Positions 17,832-25,637 of a stretch of 64,000 bases of DNA are shown one piece after another; position 1 is the stretch's first letter, and each line of letters opens with the position of its first letter. This DNA comes from DATBFU01 sp035498405. GTDB taxonomy: Bacteria > Acidobacteriota > Thermoanaerobaculia > UBA5066 > Gp7-AA6. A program made the translations under genes and the position numbers. The stretch covers positions 4,181 through 68,180 of the forward strand of contig DATKAE010000034.1 in assembly GCA_035498405.1 (NCBI GenBank), read 5' to 3'. The notes below the pieces were generated by a model, which had not been told where the DNA came from, did no database searches, and worked only from the letters and a program-made list of their open reading frames with translations.

Positions 17832-18668
17832 ATGTCGTTTCAGGGATCCATCCAGGAGCTGCCCGTCCCCGACATCATTCAGCTGGTTTCGGTCTCGGGT
17901 AAGACCGGAATGTTCACGCTCGTCCGCGGAGCCGAGCGCGGGTTCATCTACTTGAGGAACGGGCAGATGATTCATGCCAAGCTGGGAGAGCTGGTCGGCG
18001 AGGACGCGGTCTACGCGCTCTCGATCTGGTCGACCGGGGATTTCCAGTTCACCCAGGGCGAAGAGCCTGACACGGTCACCATCGACAAGCCCAACACCAG
18101 CCTCCTCATGGAATCGGCCCGTCGGCTGGACGAGTGGAAGGTCCTCTCGCGCAAGATCCCCGGCCTCGACTACGTCCCCGTCCTGCTGCCGCGAAACCTC
18201 GCGGAACCGGTCACGCTTTCACCTCCCGAGTGGAATCTCGTGATTCACATCGACGGGAAGCGCTCGCTCGAGGAACTGGCACGCGCCATGGGATCCTCCG
18301 CATTCGACACCGCCAAGGTGCTCTACGGACTGATCACGCCCGGCTTGGCCGAGATGCGCTCGCGGGAAACCCACCGATCGACCGCCGCACCGGCCTCCGC
18401 CGCTGTCCTGGGAGACGAAAAGAAGATCCTGATGATCCTCTGCACCCGGGTCAAACAGGAGGCCGAGGTCGCCTTGGGCGAATCGAACCTTCCCAACCTC
18501 GAGCGGCCCTATCGCCAGGCCCTGGCGGAAATCGACCAGGGCCGCGGCGTCGAAGCCGTGCGCGATCTCATCCGACAGACCGAGAAGGCGATCTCCGCGC
18601 TGCGGGGCCCGGCCCGGGTCAAGGCGTTCCAGGACAAGATGTCCCTGGTGATGCAGCCCAAGGCCTGA
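17832..18668 (+). CDS. DUF4388 domain protein
   Basis: 278 residues. The first 110 or so match the DUF4388/PatA-like N-terminal module: FQGSIQELPVPDIIQLV, SVSGKTGMFTLV, GFIYLRNGQMIHAKLG and EDAVYALSIWSTGDFQF. The middle (about 120-185) has a winged-helix-like stretch, IDGKRSLEELARAMG with LYGLITPGLAEM, and the end is helical. In other bacteria this module occurs with gliding, pilus and chemotaxis regulators, and it is thought to mediate protein contacts. No enzyme motif is seen. It stands between ruvC and the OmpA-like gene with its own likely promoter. Confidence 0.8.
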   Translation: MSFQGSIQELPVPDIIQLVSVSGKTGMFTLVRGAERGFIYLRNGQMIHAKLGELVGEDAVYALSIWSTGDFQFTQGEEPDTVTIDKPNTSLLMESARRLDEWKVLSRKIPGLDYVPVLLPRNLAEPVTLSPPEWNLVIHIDGKRSLEELARAMGSSAFDTAKVLYGLITPGLAEMRSRETHRSTAAPASAAVLGDEKKILMILCTRVKQEAEVALGESNLPNLERPYRQALAEIDQGRGVEAVRDLIRQTEKAISALRGPARVKAFQDKMSLVMQPKA

Positions 18669-18833
18669 GCGCCTCGCCGAAAGACTCCGGTCCGCTTCCA
18701 CCGCACCCGGGGAACGCGGGCGCCAGCCGCTCTTCCGGCACCCCCCGCGGACCCCGGAATGCCACAAATTCGAGGGAAAATCGCCGTCCGACCTTCGGTC
18801 AACCGCCCAAATCCGCTAGACGCACAAAGTTGT

Positions 18834-18862
18834 TTGGCTATTGCTCATTTTTGGCTTATTCT
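18834..18862 (+). promoter_or_regulatory. Putative promoter of the OmpA-family gene
   Basis: TTGGCT (18834-18839), 17-base spacer, TATTCT (18857-18862), each four of six to consensus, in the only AT-rich part of the 231-base gap. It is followed by a normal leader with AAAGGAG before the ATG at 18900. The rest of the gap (18669-18833) shows nothing I can support. Confidence 0.45.
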
Positions 18863-18899
18863 ATTAGGCAGCTCTGTCGCGCAGTTGAAAGGAGTTTGC

Positions 18900-20288
18900 A
18901 TGAAGGCAAAGCGTACCGCGCTCCTGGGGATGCTTGCATGCCTGATCGGGGCGGTCGCTTCCGCGCAGATCGCCCCGGACAACGGCGGCGACATCGGATT
19001 GTTCACGATGCCGACAGCGGACCAGCCGCAGCCGGGAACCTTCACCCTCGGCGCCTATGGGTGGCTCCAGCAACTGGCCGCGGGGAATCTGCCGGACCAG
19101 AACATACCGGACCGGAACCGCGTCTATCAGCAAGCGTCGTTCGAGGGCTCGGTCGGCTACGGATTCACGCGGGGCTGGTCGATTTTTGCGAGCGCGGGCG
19201 CGGATCAGTTCAAGAGCCGGGGCGGCTGGCAGGGAGGAGCCATCGCCGGCATCCCGTTCCCGACACCGTTCACCTCCAACGAGGGCCGGAAGCTCCGCCT
19301 CGGGACGAAGGTCACATTCTTCTCGGACGAATCGGACCTTCGCGTCGGCCTCTGGCTGACCTCGCACATCCCAGTCACCAGCTCCACGCAGATCACCACC
19401 TCAACGGGGACCTTCGACGGCTCGGTCAACTCGCCCCGCACCGACTGGGAGTGGGGCGCGGTCGTGACCAAGGGGATCTTCAACGGGATGGTCCAGTATG
19501 TGCTTTCCGGACGCCAGGACAACGACGTTCGTCCGTCCAACCTGCTACGCTTCGGGTTCGGTGTCGACGCGCCGATTGCCGCGACCGGGCTGCACGTGAT
19601 CGGAGAGATCGATTACACGGTCAACGATGGTGGCGACCTTCCGCCGCCGAACTATTCCCAGCTGAATGCCGGCATCCGCTACTGGATCGGCCGGTCCGGA
19701 TGGGCGATCTCGAGCGCGTTCAGCGCGAACCTGAATCTTCTCTTCTCCCACGGAAACAATCCGGCTCCCTGGGGAGGGATCCTGGGCGTGACCTACGCCG
19801 CGTTCCCGCCACTGCCGCCGCCGCCGGTCGTCGTGCCGCCGCCAGCGCCCGCGCCGCCCCCGGAGGCCAAGATTGAGACGCAGGCCCCGGCTCCGCCCGC
19901 CGCCCCCGCGCCGGCCCCGCCACCGCCCCCGACGCCCAAGAAGACCACCGACGAGATCTACTTCGACGCCGGCAGCGCGCGCCTGACCAACATCGCCAAG
20001 GCGATGCTCGACGGAATCGCCCTGCGGATGAAGAACGACCTGAACTCGACGGCGGCGATCACCGGCTACTCGGACAATACGGGCAAGGAAGAGACCAACA
20101 TGGACATTTCGGCCAAACGGGCGCAGGCCGCCAAGGAATACCTGGTCACCCGCCATGGGATCGACCCCAACCGGGTCGCCGTCTTTGCCCGGGGCTCTCA
20201 GGAGGCCGCATACGACAACGCGACTCCCGAGGGCCGGGCCAAGAACCGCCGAGCCGTAATTGTGGTAACAGTGTTCTCCGGACCGTGA
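18900..20288 (+). CDS. OmpA-family outer-membrane protein
   Basis: 462 residues. A signal peptide (1 to about 22, LACLIGAVASAQ) precedes a region of about 280 residues with alternating aromatic/hydrophobic strands such as GWSIFASAGADQF and LRVGLWLTSHIPV, consistent with a beta barrel. A Pro/Ala linker near 305-340 leads to an OmpA/MotB peptidoglycan-binding domain with IYFDAGSARL, ITGYSDNTG and EGRAKNRRAVI. The start follows a good AAAGGAG Shine-Dalgarno. It likely anchors the outer membrane to the cell wall. A strong terminator begins 28 bases after its stop. Confidence 0.9.
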   Translation: MKAKRTALLGMLACLIGAVASAQIAPDNGGDIGLFTMPTADQPQPGTFTLGAYGWLQQLAAGNLPDQNIPDRNRVYQQASFEGSVGYGFTRGWSIFASAGADQFKSRGGWQGGAIAGIPFPTPFTSNEGRKLRLGTKVTFFSDESDLRVGLWLTSHIPVTSSTQITTSTGTFDGSVNSPRTDWEWGAVVTKGIFNGMVQYVLSGRQDNDVRPSNLLRFGFGVDAPIAATGLHVIGEIDYTVNDGGDLPPPNYSQLNAGIRYWIGRSGWAISSAFSANLNLLFSHGNNPAPWGGILGVTYAAFPPLPPPPVVVPPPAPAPPPEAKIETQAPAPPAAPAPAPPPPPTPKKTTDEIYFDAGSARLTNIAKAMLDGIALRMKNDLNSTAAITGYSDNTGKEETNMDISAKRAQAAKEYLVTRHGIDPNRVAVFARGSQEAAYDNATPEGRAKNRRAVIVVTVFSGP

Positions 20289-21436
20289 GCAAGCCGGAGA
20301 CGTCGAAAGACACCGAGCCCCCTCCCACGGAGGGGGCTTTTTTGATTCCGCCCGCAGGGGCGGGCGGCCTGACGGCGGGACTTCTCCGGTCTCCGGCAAT
20401 GGTCGTCCTTTCGGTCGCCGCGGCGATCGCGCTGCTGCATTTCGGCCGGAACCTCTTCCTGGTATTCGCCTTCGCGCTATTCCTGTCCTTTGCGCTGCGT
20501 CCCTTCGTCTCTCTGCTCGAGCGCGCCCGCATCCCCCGGATCGCCGCGATCCTGGTGTTGCTCTTCGTCTTGATCGGGGCGATCGTCTTGCTGGTCATCA
20601 ACGTCACCGCCCAGCTCAATCTCTTCTACAGCGACTGGCCCCGCTACCAGGCGCGCATCCGCGACTTGTTCTCGAAGGTGATGGATTTCATCAACACGCT
20701 GCGGGAGCGCATGGGATCGATCCTGCCCGAGGACCAGCGCGCCGTGCGGGAGGTGAAGATCAGCGAATCGCCATTCGCAACGACTCGCGCCTTCTTCGCC
20801 CAGATCGGCGACCTGATCCAGTTTCTGCTCTACGCGGCGACTGTTCCGTTTCTCACGCTCTTCATGCTGAAGGATCGCGAGAAATTCGCACGGGTGATCG
20901 AGGGCATGCTGGCCCGCGCGCCGCGCTACGGGCGGTCAAACATCACCGGCTTGATCTCGCGAGCCATGACGGCCTACGCGCTCGGACTGTCCTTCGTCAT
21001 GCTGATCATGGCCGCCGCCACGACGATCGGGCTGATGGTGCTGCAGATCAACTACTACTACATCCTGGGACCGATCGCGGGCCTGGCGATTCTCCTCCCC
21101 TACGTCGGTATCATCTTCTCGACCGTGCCGGCGATCGCCGTGGCCTACTTCCAGTACGACGGCCGCAAGGCCCTGCTGGTTTTCGCGGTGTACTCCTTGC
21201 TGCAATTCCTCGAGGGCAACGTCCTGACTCCCCTGATCGTCGGCGGCCGGGTCCGCCTGTTTCCCCTGACCGTCATGGTGGCGTTCATTTTTTGGGGGGT
21301 TCTCTGGGGCGTGCCGGGAGCGATCCTGGCGGTGCCGCTCACGTCGGCGCTGAAAGTCGTTTGCGAGAACGTTTCGGGCTGGGAGGGATTCGCACGCCTC
21401 CTGGGCGAGCCCGATCCCCCTCCCGATCTGGTCTAG
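20285..21436 (+). CDS. AI-2E family transporter (YdiK/TqsA-like permease)
   Basis: Up to 383 residues with seven or eight hydrophobic segments: VVLSVAAAIALLHFGRN, LFLVFAFALFLSFALRP, IAAILVLLFVLIGAIVLLV and others. The GPIAGLAILLPYVGIIFSTVPA and EGNVLTPLIVGGRV regions are characteristic of the AI-2E permease family, whose members export autoinducer-2 or other small molecules or ions. The GTG at 20285 overlaps the OmpA stop, but a strong terminator (20316-20343) lies inside that extension. Real translation may start after it, at TTG 20342 or ATG 20399, which still keeps all membrane segments. Substrate unknown. Confidence 0.85.
   Translation: MSKPETSKDTEPPPTEGAFLIPPAGAGGLTAGLLRSPAMVVLSVAAAIALLHFGRNLFLVFAFALFLSFALRPFVSLLERARIPRIAAILVLLFVLIGAIVLLVINVTAQLNLFYSDWPRYQARIRDLFSKVMDFINTLRERMGSILPEDQRAVREVKISESPFATTRAFFAQIGDLIQFLLYAATVPFLTLFMLKDREKFARVIEGMLARAPRYGRSNITGLISRAMTAYALGLSFVMLIMAAATTIGLMVLQINYYYILGPIAGLAILLPYVGIIFSTVPAIAVAYFQYDGRKALLVFAVYSLLQFLEGNVLTPLIVGGRVRLFPLTVMVAFIFWGVLWGVPGAILAVPLTSALKVVCENVSGWEGFARLLGEPDPPPDLV
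20316..20343 (+). terminator. Intrinsic terminator after the OmpA-family gene
   Basis: Perfect 9-bp stem AGCCCCCTC/GAGGGGGCT with a 5-base loop followed by five T residues (six counting the last stem base). It lies inside the 5' part of the longest reading frame of the next gene. Confidence 0.88.
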
Positions 21437-21454
21437 CCGAAGACCGCCGCCCGC

Positions 21455-22333
21455 TCAGGCCCTCCTGCCCATGGAAAGAAGGCTGCCGAGGAATCCGGCG
21501 GCCAGTCCGACCAGCGGAAGCAGCAGCGCGGTCGGAAGGTCGAGAAACCGCACCCACAGTGTCGAGAGCACGGGATGGGGCTCGCGGGCGAGCCATGCCG
21601 TCGCGAAACGGTGCGTGACGTACAGCAAGAGAAGCGCCAGCGTTCCTCCCGCGAGGCCCTCCCCCGAGGCGTAAAGCCAGAAAGGGGCGCGAATCGCACT
21701 CTCCGTCGCGCCCATCAGGCGCATGATCTCGATCTCCTCGCGGTGCAGGTCGAGCGCCAGCCGGATGGCGGACGCGACCGACAGAATGGCGGCTGCCGTC
21801 AGCACGACGCCGAGAAAGATCCCCGCGGCGCGCAGCAGCCGAACCGCGTCGCCGAAACGCCGAGCGTAGTCCTCCTCCGACTCCGCCGACTCGACACCCG
21901 GCCAGGTTCGCACCTGGCCCGCCAGCTGCCTCCCCGATCCCGCCGGTGCGGCCCGGGCGAGCATCACCTCGAGGGTTGGGGGAAACGGCACCTCCTCCAA
22001 GGAGGAAAGCGCCTGTCCCAATTCGGGGTAGGCCCTCCGGAATCGCTCGAGCGCCGCCGCGCTCGACACGATGCGCACCTTCGCCACCCGGGGGTCCGTC
22101 GCCAGGCGGTTCGCAACGGAGCGGGCATCCGCGGCCGCATCGAGTGTGACGAGGACACCGACCGGATCCCCCTCTGCGGCGGCCAGACGTCCGAGGTTCC
22201 GGGCCAGCAGCGCCAGCAGCCCAGGAACGTAGAGGGCCAGCGCCACCAGCAGCACGGCCATCGTCGTTTGGCGAGGGCCGCTGCGCACCACCGACCAGGC
22301 CTCGCCGAGGACGTAGCGCGACTTCACGGCCAT
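21455..22333 (-). CDS. ftsX: Cell-division ABC permease FtsX
   Basis: Membrane partner of FtsE; in other bacteria FtsEX links the divisome to peptidoglycan hydrolase activation. The 292-residue protein has one N-terminal helix (about 24-45, MAVLLVALALYVPGLLALL), a periplasmic domain of about 125 residues including FPPTLEVML, and three C-terminal helices around IFLGVVLTAAAILSVASA, LYASGEGLAGGTLALLLL and LLLPLVGLAAGFLGSLL. EEIEIMRLMGATESAIRAPF is the typical cytoplasmic coupling segment. It lies 85 bases after ftsE; that gap holds a short heptamer repeat. Confidence 0.93.
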   Translation of the reverse strand: MAVKSRYVLGEAWSVVRSGPRQTTMAVLLVALALYVPGLLALLARNLGRLAAAEGDPVGVLVTLDAAADARSVANRLATDPRVAKVRIVSSAAALERFRRAYPELGQALSSLEEVPFPPTLEVMLARAAPAGSGRQLAGQVRTWPGVESAESEEDYARRFGDAVRLLRAAGIFLGVVLTAAAILSVASAIRLALDLHREEIEIMRLMGATESAIRAPFWLYASGEGLAGGTLALLLLYVTHRFATAWLAREPHPVLSTLWVRFLDLPTALLLPLVGLAAGFLGSLLSMGRRA

Positions 22334-22385
22334 CCGAAGCGACCTTTCTGGCGCCCCCCGTTCTCGGGGCGCGAAGAACCGGGAC

Positions 22386-22413
22386 GAATCGGAGAACGGA
22401 TCTCGGATCTCGC
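22386..22413. repeat. Short heptamer repeat between ftsE and ftsX
   Basis: Four consecutive 7-base units, GAATCGG, AGAACGG, ATCTCGG, ATCTCGC, resembling the units of the larger array at 3.5 kb (ATCTCGT/ATCCCGT). It is short enough to be chance on its own. Confidence 0.4.
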
Positions 22414-22418
22414 GACGA

Positions 22419-23132
22419 CTACCCCAACGGCAGGAAGGGCACTTCGCGCACCAGACCCTGGGCTTCGCGAGGGGCCTCGCGCTCCCGCAGGTGTCCGCGG
22501 TCGAGCGTCAGGACCCGTTTCCCCATGCGGCGGATCAACTCGACATCGTGTGTCGCGACCAGGACGGTGGTCCCCCGGATGTTGATCTCCCCGAAGAGCC
22601 GCATGATCTCTTCCGACAGCACGGGGTCGAGGTTCCCGGTCGGCTCGTCGGCCAGCAGCAGGCTCGGCTGGTTGACGATCGCCCGGGCGATCGCGACCCG
22701 CTGCTGCTCGCCGCCCGAGAGTTCCTCCGGAAGGGCATTCATCTGGTGGTGCAAGTCCACCCGCTTCAACACGTGGTAGGCGCGCCGCTTCTGCTCGGCA
22801 CGGGGCAACCCGAGCACGTTCTGAACGAAGGCCACGTTCTCGAGCACGGTCTTTCGCGCGATCAACTTGAAGTCTTGGAACACGACCCCGACGGTGCGGC
22901 GAAAATACGGGATCTGAGACGGCGGAAGGACGCCGATGTTGCGCCCATTGACGAGAATCTGGCCGGCCGAGGGCGACTCCTCCCGGAAGAGGAGCTTCAG
23001 AAAGGTCGACTTGCCCGCGCCCGAAGGGCCTGTCAGGAAGACGAATTCCCCGCGCTCGATGTTGCAAGACACATCGATCAAGGCGTGCCGGAAACGGCCA
23101 TACTCCTTCGAGACGCGGAAGAGCTGGATCAC
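22419..23132 (-). CDS. ftsE: Cell-division ABC ATPase FtsE
   Basis: ATPase of the FtsEX complex, 237 residues. It has Walker A TGPSGAGKST near residue 36, Q-loop VFQDFKLI, signature LSGGEQQRVAIARA near 138, Walker B LLLADEPTGNLD and H-loop VATHD. The VFQDFKLIARKTVLENV segment is close to FtsE consensus. The GTG at 23132 is chosen because it overlaps the gatB stop by 4 bases (GTGA) and starts at the family N-terminus (IQLFRVSKEY). Confidence 0.94.
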   Translation of the reverse strand: MIQLFRVSKEYGRFRHALIDVSCNIERGEFVFLTGPSGAGKSTFLKLLFREESPSAGQILVNGRNIGVLPPSQIPYFRRTVGVVFQDFKLIARKTVLENVAFVQNVLGLPRAEQKRRAYHVLKRVDLHHQMNALPEELSGGEQQRVAIARAIVNQPSLLLADEPTGNLDPVLSEEIMRLFGEINIRGTTVLVATHDVELIRRMGKRVLTLDRGHLREREAPREAQGLVREVPFLPLG

Positions 23133-24634
23133 GGCGCCTTCGCGTGCTCTCTCTTGCGGAGCTCTTCGTCGAGGACTTCGCGCACCGCGGCCGGATCGGC
23201 GCTGCCGCCGGTCGTTCTCATGACCTGACCCACGAACCATCCAAAGGTCTTCTTGTTGCCGGCGAGGTACTGACGGACCTGCTCGGCATTGCTTTCGAGC
23301 GTGTCGGCGACCGCCCGGTGGACGGCCTGGCGATCCTGGATTACTCCCAGGCCCAGCCGCTCGACGAGCGTGGCCGCATCGTCACCCGACTTCAGCATCT
23401 CGGGCAGCACGAGCTCCTTGGCTTGGGCGGGGAGGATCTTCCTTCCCTCGAGCAGCTGGAGAAGCCCCGCCAGGCGCGCGGGCGAAATCGCGAAGGAGAG
23501 CGCGTCTTCCGGCGAGACCTTCTTCTCCTTCATCCAGCGCAGCACCTCGCCGGTCACCCAGTTGGACGCGAGCTTCGGCGGGGCGCCCGCGGCGACGACG
23601 CCCTCGAAGTAATCCGCCAACTCCCGCGCCGACACGAGGGTCTCGGCATCCGCGACCGAGATTCCGTAGCGCTCCAAGAAACGGGCGCGGCGAGCCCGGG
23701 GCCGCTCCGGCGTCCCTTCGACGGCCTCGGCGATCCAGGCGTCGTCGACCACGAGGGCGCCCAGATCCGGCTCCGGAAAGTAGCGGTAATCGTGAGCCTC
23801 CTCTTTGCCGCGCATCGGGACCGTGCGTCCCGCCGCGGCGTCCCAAAGGCGCGTCTCCAGGGTGATCCGCTCGCCCCGAGCCACCGCCGCCGCCTGGCGC
23901 TCGATCTCGTGCTCGAGCGCCTTGGCGACGAATCGAATGGAGTTCAAGTTCTTGATCTCCACTCGCGTGCCCAGGGGAGCGGTCTCCGACGGGCGAATCG
24001 AGACGTTCGCGTCACAACGCAGGTTCCCCTTCTCCATGTCCCCATCGGACACACCCGTGTACCGCAGGAGCCGGCGAAGCTCGGTCAAGTAGGCAGCGGC
24101 CTCCTCGGGCGAGCGGACGTCGGGTTCACTCACGATCTCGACCAAGGGGACGCCCGCGCGGTTCCAGTCCACCAGCGTTTCGGTGGGAGGCACCTCGGCG
24201 TAGGGAGTGTCGTGCAACGACTTGCCGGCGTCTTCCTCGAGGTGAATCCGGACGAGCCGGATCGTGCGCGGGCCCGAGGGGGTGTCGATCTCGATTCCGC
24301 CGCCGGTCGAGAAGGGGCGGTCGTACTGGGTGATCTGGTACCCCTTGGGGAGATCGGGATAGAAGTAGTGCTTGCGCGCGAAGCGCGACTCCCGATGAAT
24401 CTCGGCCCCCACGGCCGAGGCCAGACGCAACGCGAGCGTCACCGCCTGGCGGTTCAAGACAGGAAGCGTGCCGGGGAACCCGAGGCAGACAGGACAGGTC
24501 GCCGAGTTGGCGGGAGCCCCGACGGCGACGGGGCAGGGGCAAAAGATCTTCGACCGGGTCTGGAGCTGGGCGTGGACCTCCAGGCCGATGACAGCGAAAA
24601 CCCGCGTCTTTTCAGACGTTTCGACCGGCGACAC
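23129..24634 (-). CDS. gatB: Asp-tRNA(Asn)/Glu-tRNA(Gln) amidotransferase subunit B
   Basis: Part of GatCAB, which amidates mischarged Glu-tRNA(Gln) or Asp-tRNA(Asn). The 501-residue protein has VIGLEVHAQLQT, FCPCPV with CPVCLGFPGTLPVLN (zinc-site cysteines), RKHYFYPDLPKGYQITQYD, the LEEDAGKSLH motif and EIKNLNS. The C-terminal YqeY-like tail ends GWFVGQVMRTTGGSADP. gatA and gatC are not in the window. The GTG start is preceded by TAAAAT only 6 bases away. ftsE and ftsX follow, an unusual partner set. Confidence 0.97.
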   Translation of the reverse strand: MSPVETSEKTRVFAVIGLEVHAQLQTRSKIFCPCPVAVGAPANSATCPVCLGFPGTLPVLNRQAVTLALRLASAVGAEIHRESRFARKHYFYPDLPKGYQITQYDRPFSTGGGIEIDTPSGPRTIRLVRIHLEEDAGKSLHDTPYAEVPPTETLVDWNRAGVPLVEIVSEPDVRSPEEAAAYLTELRRLLRYTGVSDGDMEKGNLRCDANVSIRPSETAPLGTRVEIKNLNSIRFVAKALEHEIERQAAAVARGERITLETRLWDAAAGRTVPMRGKEEAHDYRYFPEPDLGALVVDDAWIAEAVEGTPERPRARRARFLERYGISVADAETLVSARELADYFEGVVAAGAPPKLASNWVTGEVLRWMKEKKVSPEDALSFAISPARLAGLLQLLEGRKILPAQAKELVLPEMLKSGDDAATLVERLGLGVIQDRQAVHRAVADTLESNAEQVRQYLAGNKKTFGWFVGQVMRTTGGSADPAAVREVLDEELRKREHAKAP

Positions 24635-24640
24635 TGTAGA

Positions 24641-24646
24641 ATTTTA
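24641..24646 (-). promoter_or_regulatory. Putative -10 box (TAAAAT) before gatB
   Basis: Minus-strand TAAAAT, five of six to consensus, ends 6 bases before the GTG of gatB. This fits a leaderless transcript. Confidence 0.45.
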
Positions 24647-24769
24647 GCACGGAGATCCGAAGCGAGACGGCGCATGAGCTCCCATCGTGCCTCCGCCATT
24701 CGGTTGCGCCGCCTCAAACGACGGTTTCCCCCGGGGCGCACGGCGAGGTGATGGGAGACGCTGCTCCCC

Positions 24770-24775
24770 TACAAT
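24770..24775 (+). promoter_or_regulatory. Putative -10 box (TACAAT) before pgeF
   Basis: TACAAT overlaps an in-frame ATG (24774) and ends 10 bases before the GTG at 24786. If it is the -10, the ATG cannot be the start and the GTG is. Confidence 0.45.
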
Positions 24776-24785
24776 GCTCCCCATC

Positions 24786-25562
24786 GTGTCGTCCTGGCTC
24801 GAAGAGAAACTGGGCGGCCTGCCGGTCTTTCACCCTGCCGACACGCCTCCGGGTGTTCTCGTCGCCTTCTCCGGCCGCTGGGTCGCGCCTCCCGCCGAAT
24901 CGGCTCCGACTTCGGTGCTCGCCCAGCTTCTCGCGCGAGCGCTCTCGCTCGACGGAACCCCCATCGTGCGCGGATCACAAGTCCACGGGAGCCGTGCCGT
25001 CACGATCCGCCGGACACCGCCTCCCGGCGAAGTCCTCGACGCGGGGCAATGCGACATTCTCGCCACTTCCCTCCCGGGGGTCGCCTTGGTCGTCCAGACC
25101 GCCGATTGCGTCCCGGTCGTGCTCGCTGCACCCGACGCGGTCGCGACCGCGCACGCGGGCTGGCGCGGCACCGCGAGCAACGCCGCCGGGGCGGCCGTAC
25201 ACGCCCTGGCACGGATCGGTTGCGACCCCGCCGCGCTTCGCGCATGGCTCGGGCCTTCGATCGGCCCCTGCTGCTACGAGGTCGGCGGCGAGGTGGCCGC
25301 GCGGTTTGCCGGACAGTTTCTGCGCGCCACCTGCCAGGGGCGCTTCCATCTGAACCTGGCGGGCGTCAACCGGGCTCAGCTCGAGGAGGCGGGAGTCCGC
25401 GCGGACAATATCTCGGTCCATCCCTCGTGCACGCGCTGCGGCGGCGAGAAGTACGCTTCCTACCGCCGCGACGGCAGCGCCGCCGGCCGCATGGTCGGTC
25501 TCGTGATTCGGACGGAGAGTTCTTGGGACGGCCGGCCGAGGCGAGGTGCGAGTTCGGGTTAG
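24786..25562 (+). CDS. pgeF: Peptidoglycan editing factor / multicopper-like (laccase-domain) protein
   Basis: Member of the YfiH/PgeF family (COG1496), reported to limit wrong amino acids in peptidoglycan stems and also described as a purine nucleoside phosphorylase-like enzyme. The 258-residue protein has the zinc-site residues in RGSQVHGS, QTADCVPVV and TAHAGWRGTASN, plus SIGPCCYEVG and HPSCTRCGGEKYASYRR. The GTG at 24786 is chosen over the ATG at 24774 because TACAAT overlaps the ATG. It is divergent from gatB. The stop codon lies in a heptamer repeat. Confidence 0.92.
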   Translation: MSSWLEEKLGGLPVFHPADTPPGVLVAFSGRWVAPPAESAPTSVLAQLLARALSLDGTPIVRGSQVHGSRAVTIRRTPPPGEVLDAGQCDILATSLPGVALVVQTADCVPVVLAAPDAVATAHAGWRGTASNAAGAAVHALARIGCDPAALRAWLGPSIGPCCYEVGGEVAARFAGQFLRATCQGRFHLNLAGVNRAQLEEAGVRADNISVHPSCTRCGGEKYASYRRDGSAAGRMVGLVIRTESSWDGRPRRGASSG

Positions 25563-25637
25563 GCGTTAGGGGTTAGGGAAATATGTCCGCTGCCTTCTTG
25601 TTTCCCTCGCCCCTCGCCCCTCGCCCCTCGCCCCTCC
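25553..25637. repeat. Second heptamer repeat at a convergent junction
   Basis: Four 7-base units TTCGGGT, TAGGCGT, TAGGGGT, TAGGGAA (25553-25580), then after 23 bases four CCCTCGC units and a partial one (25604-25637). The first array contains the pgeF stop codon and the second ends at the stop of the helicase gene. As at 3.5 kb, the unit is 7 bases and the two halves are purine-rich and pyrimidine-rich. Confidence 0.85.
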
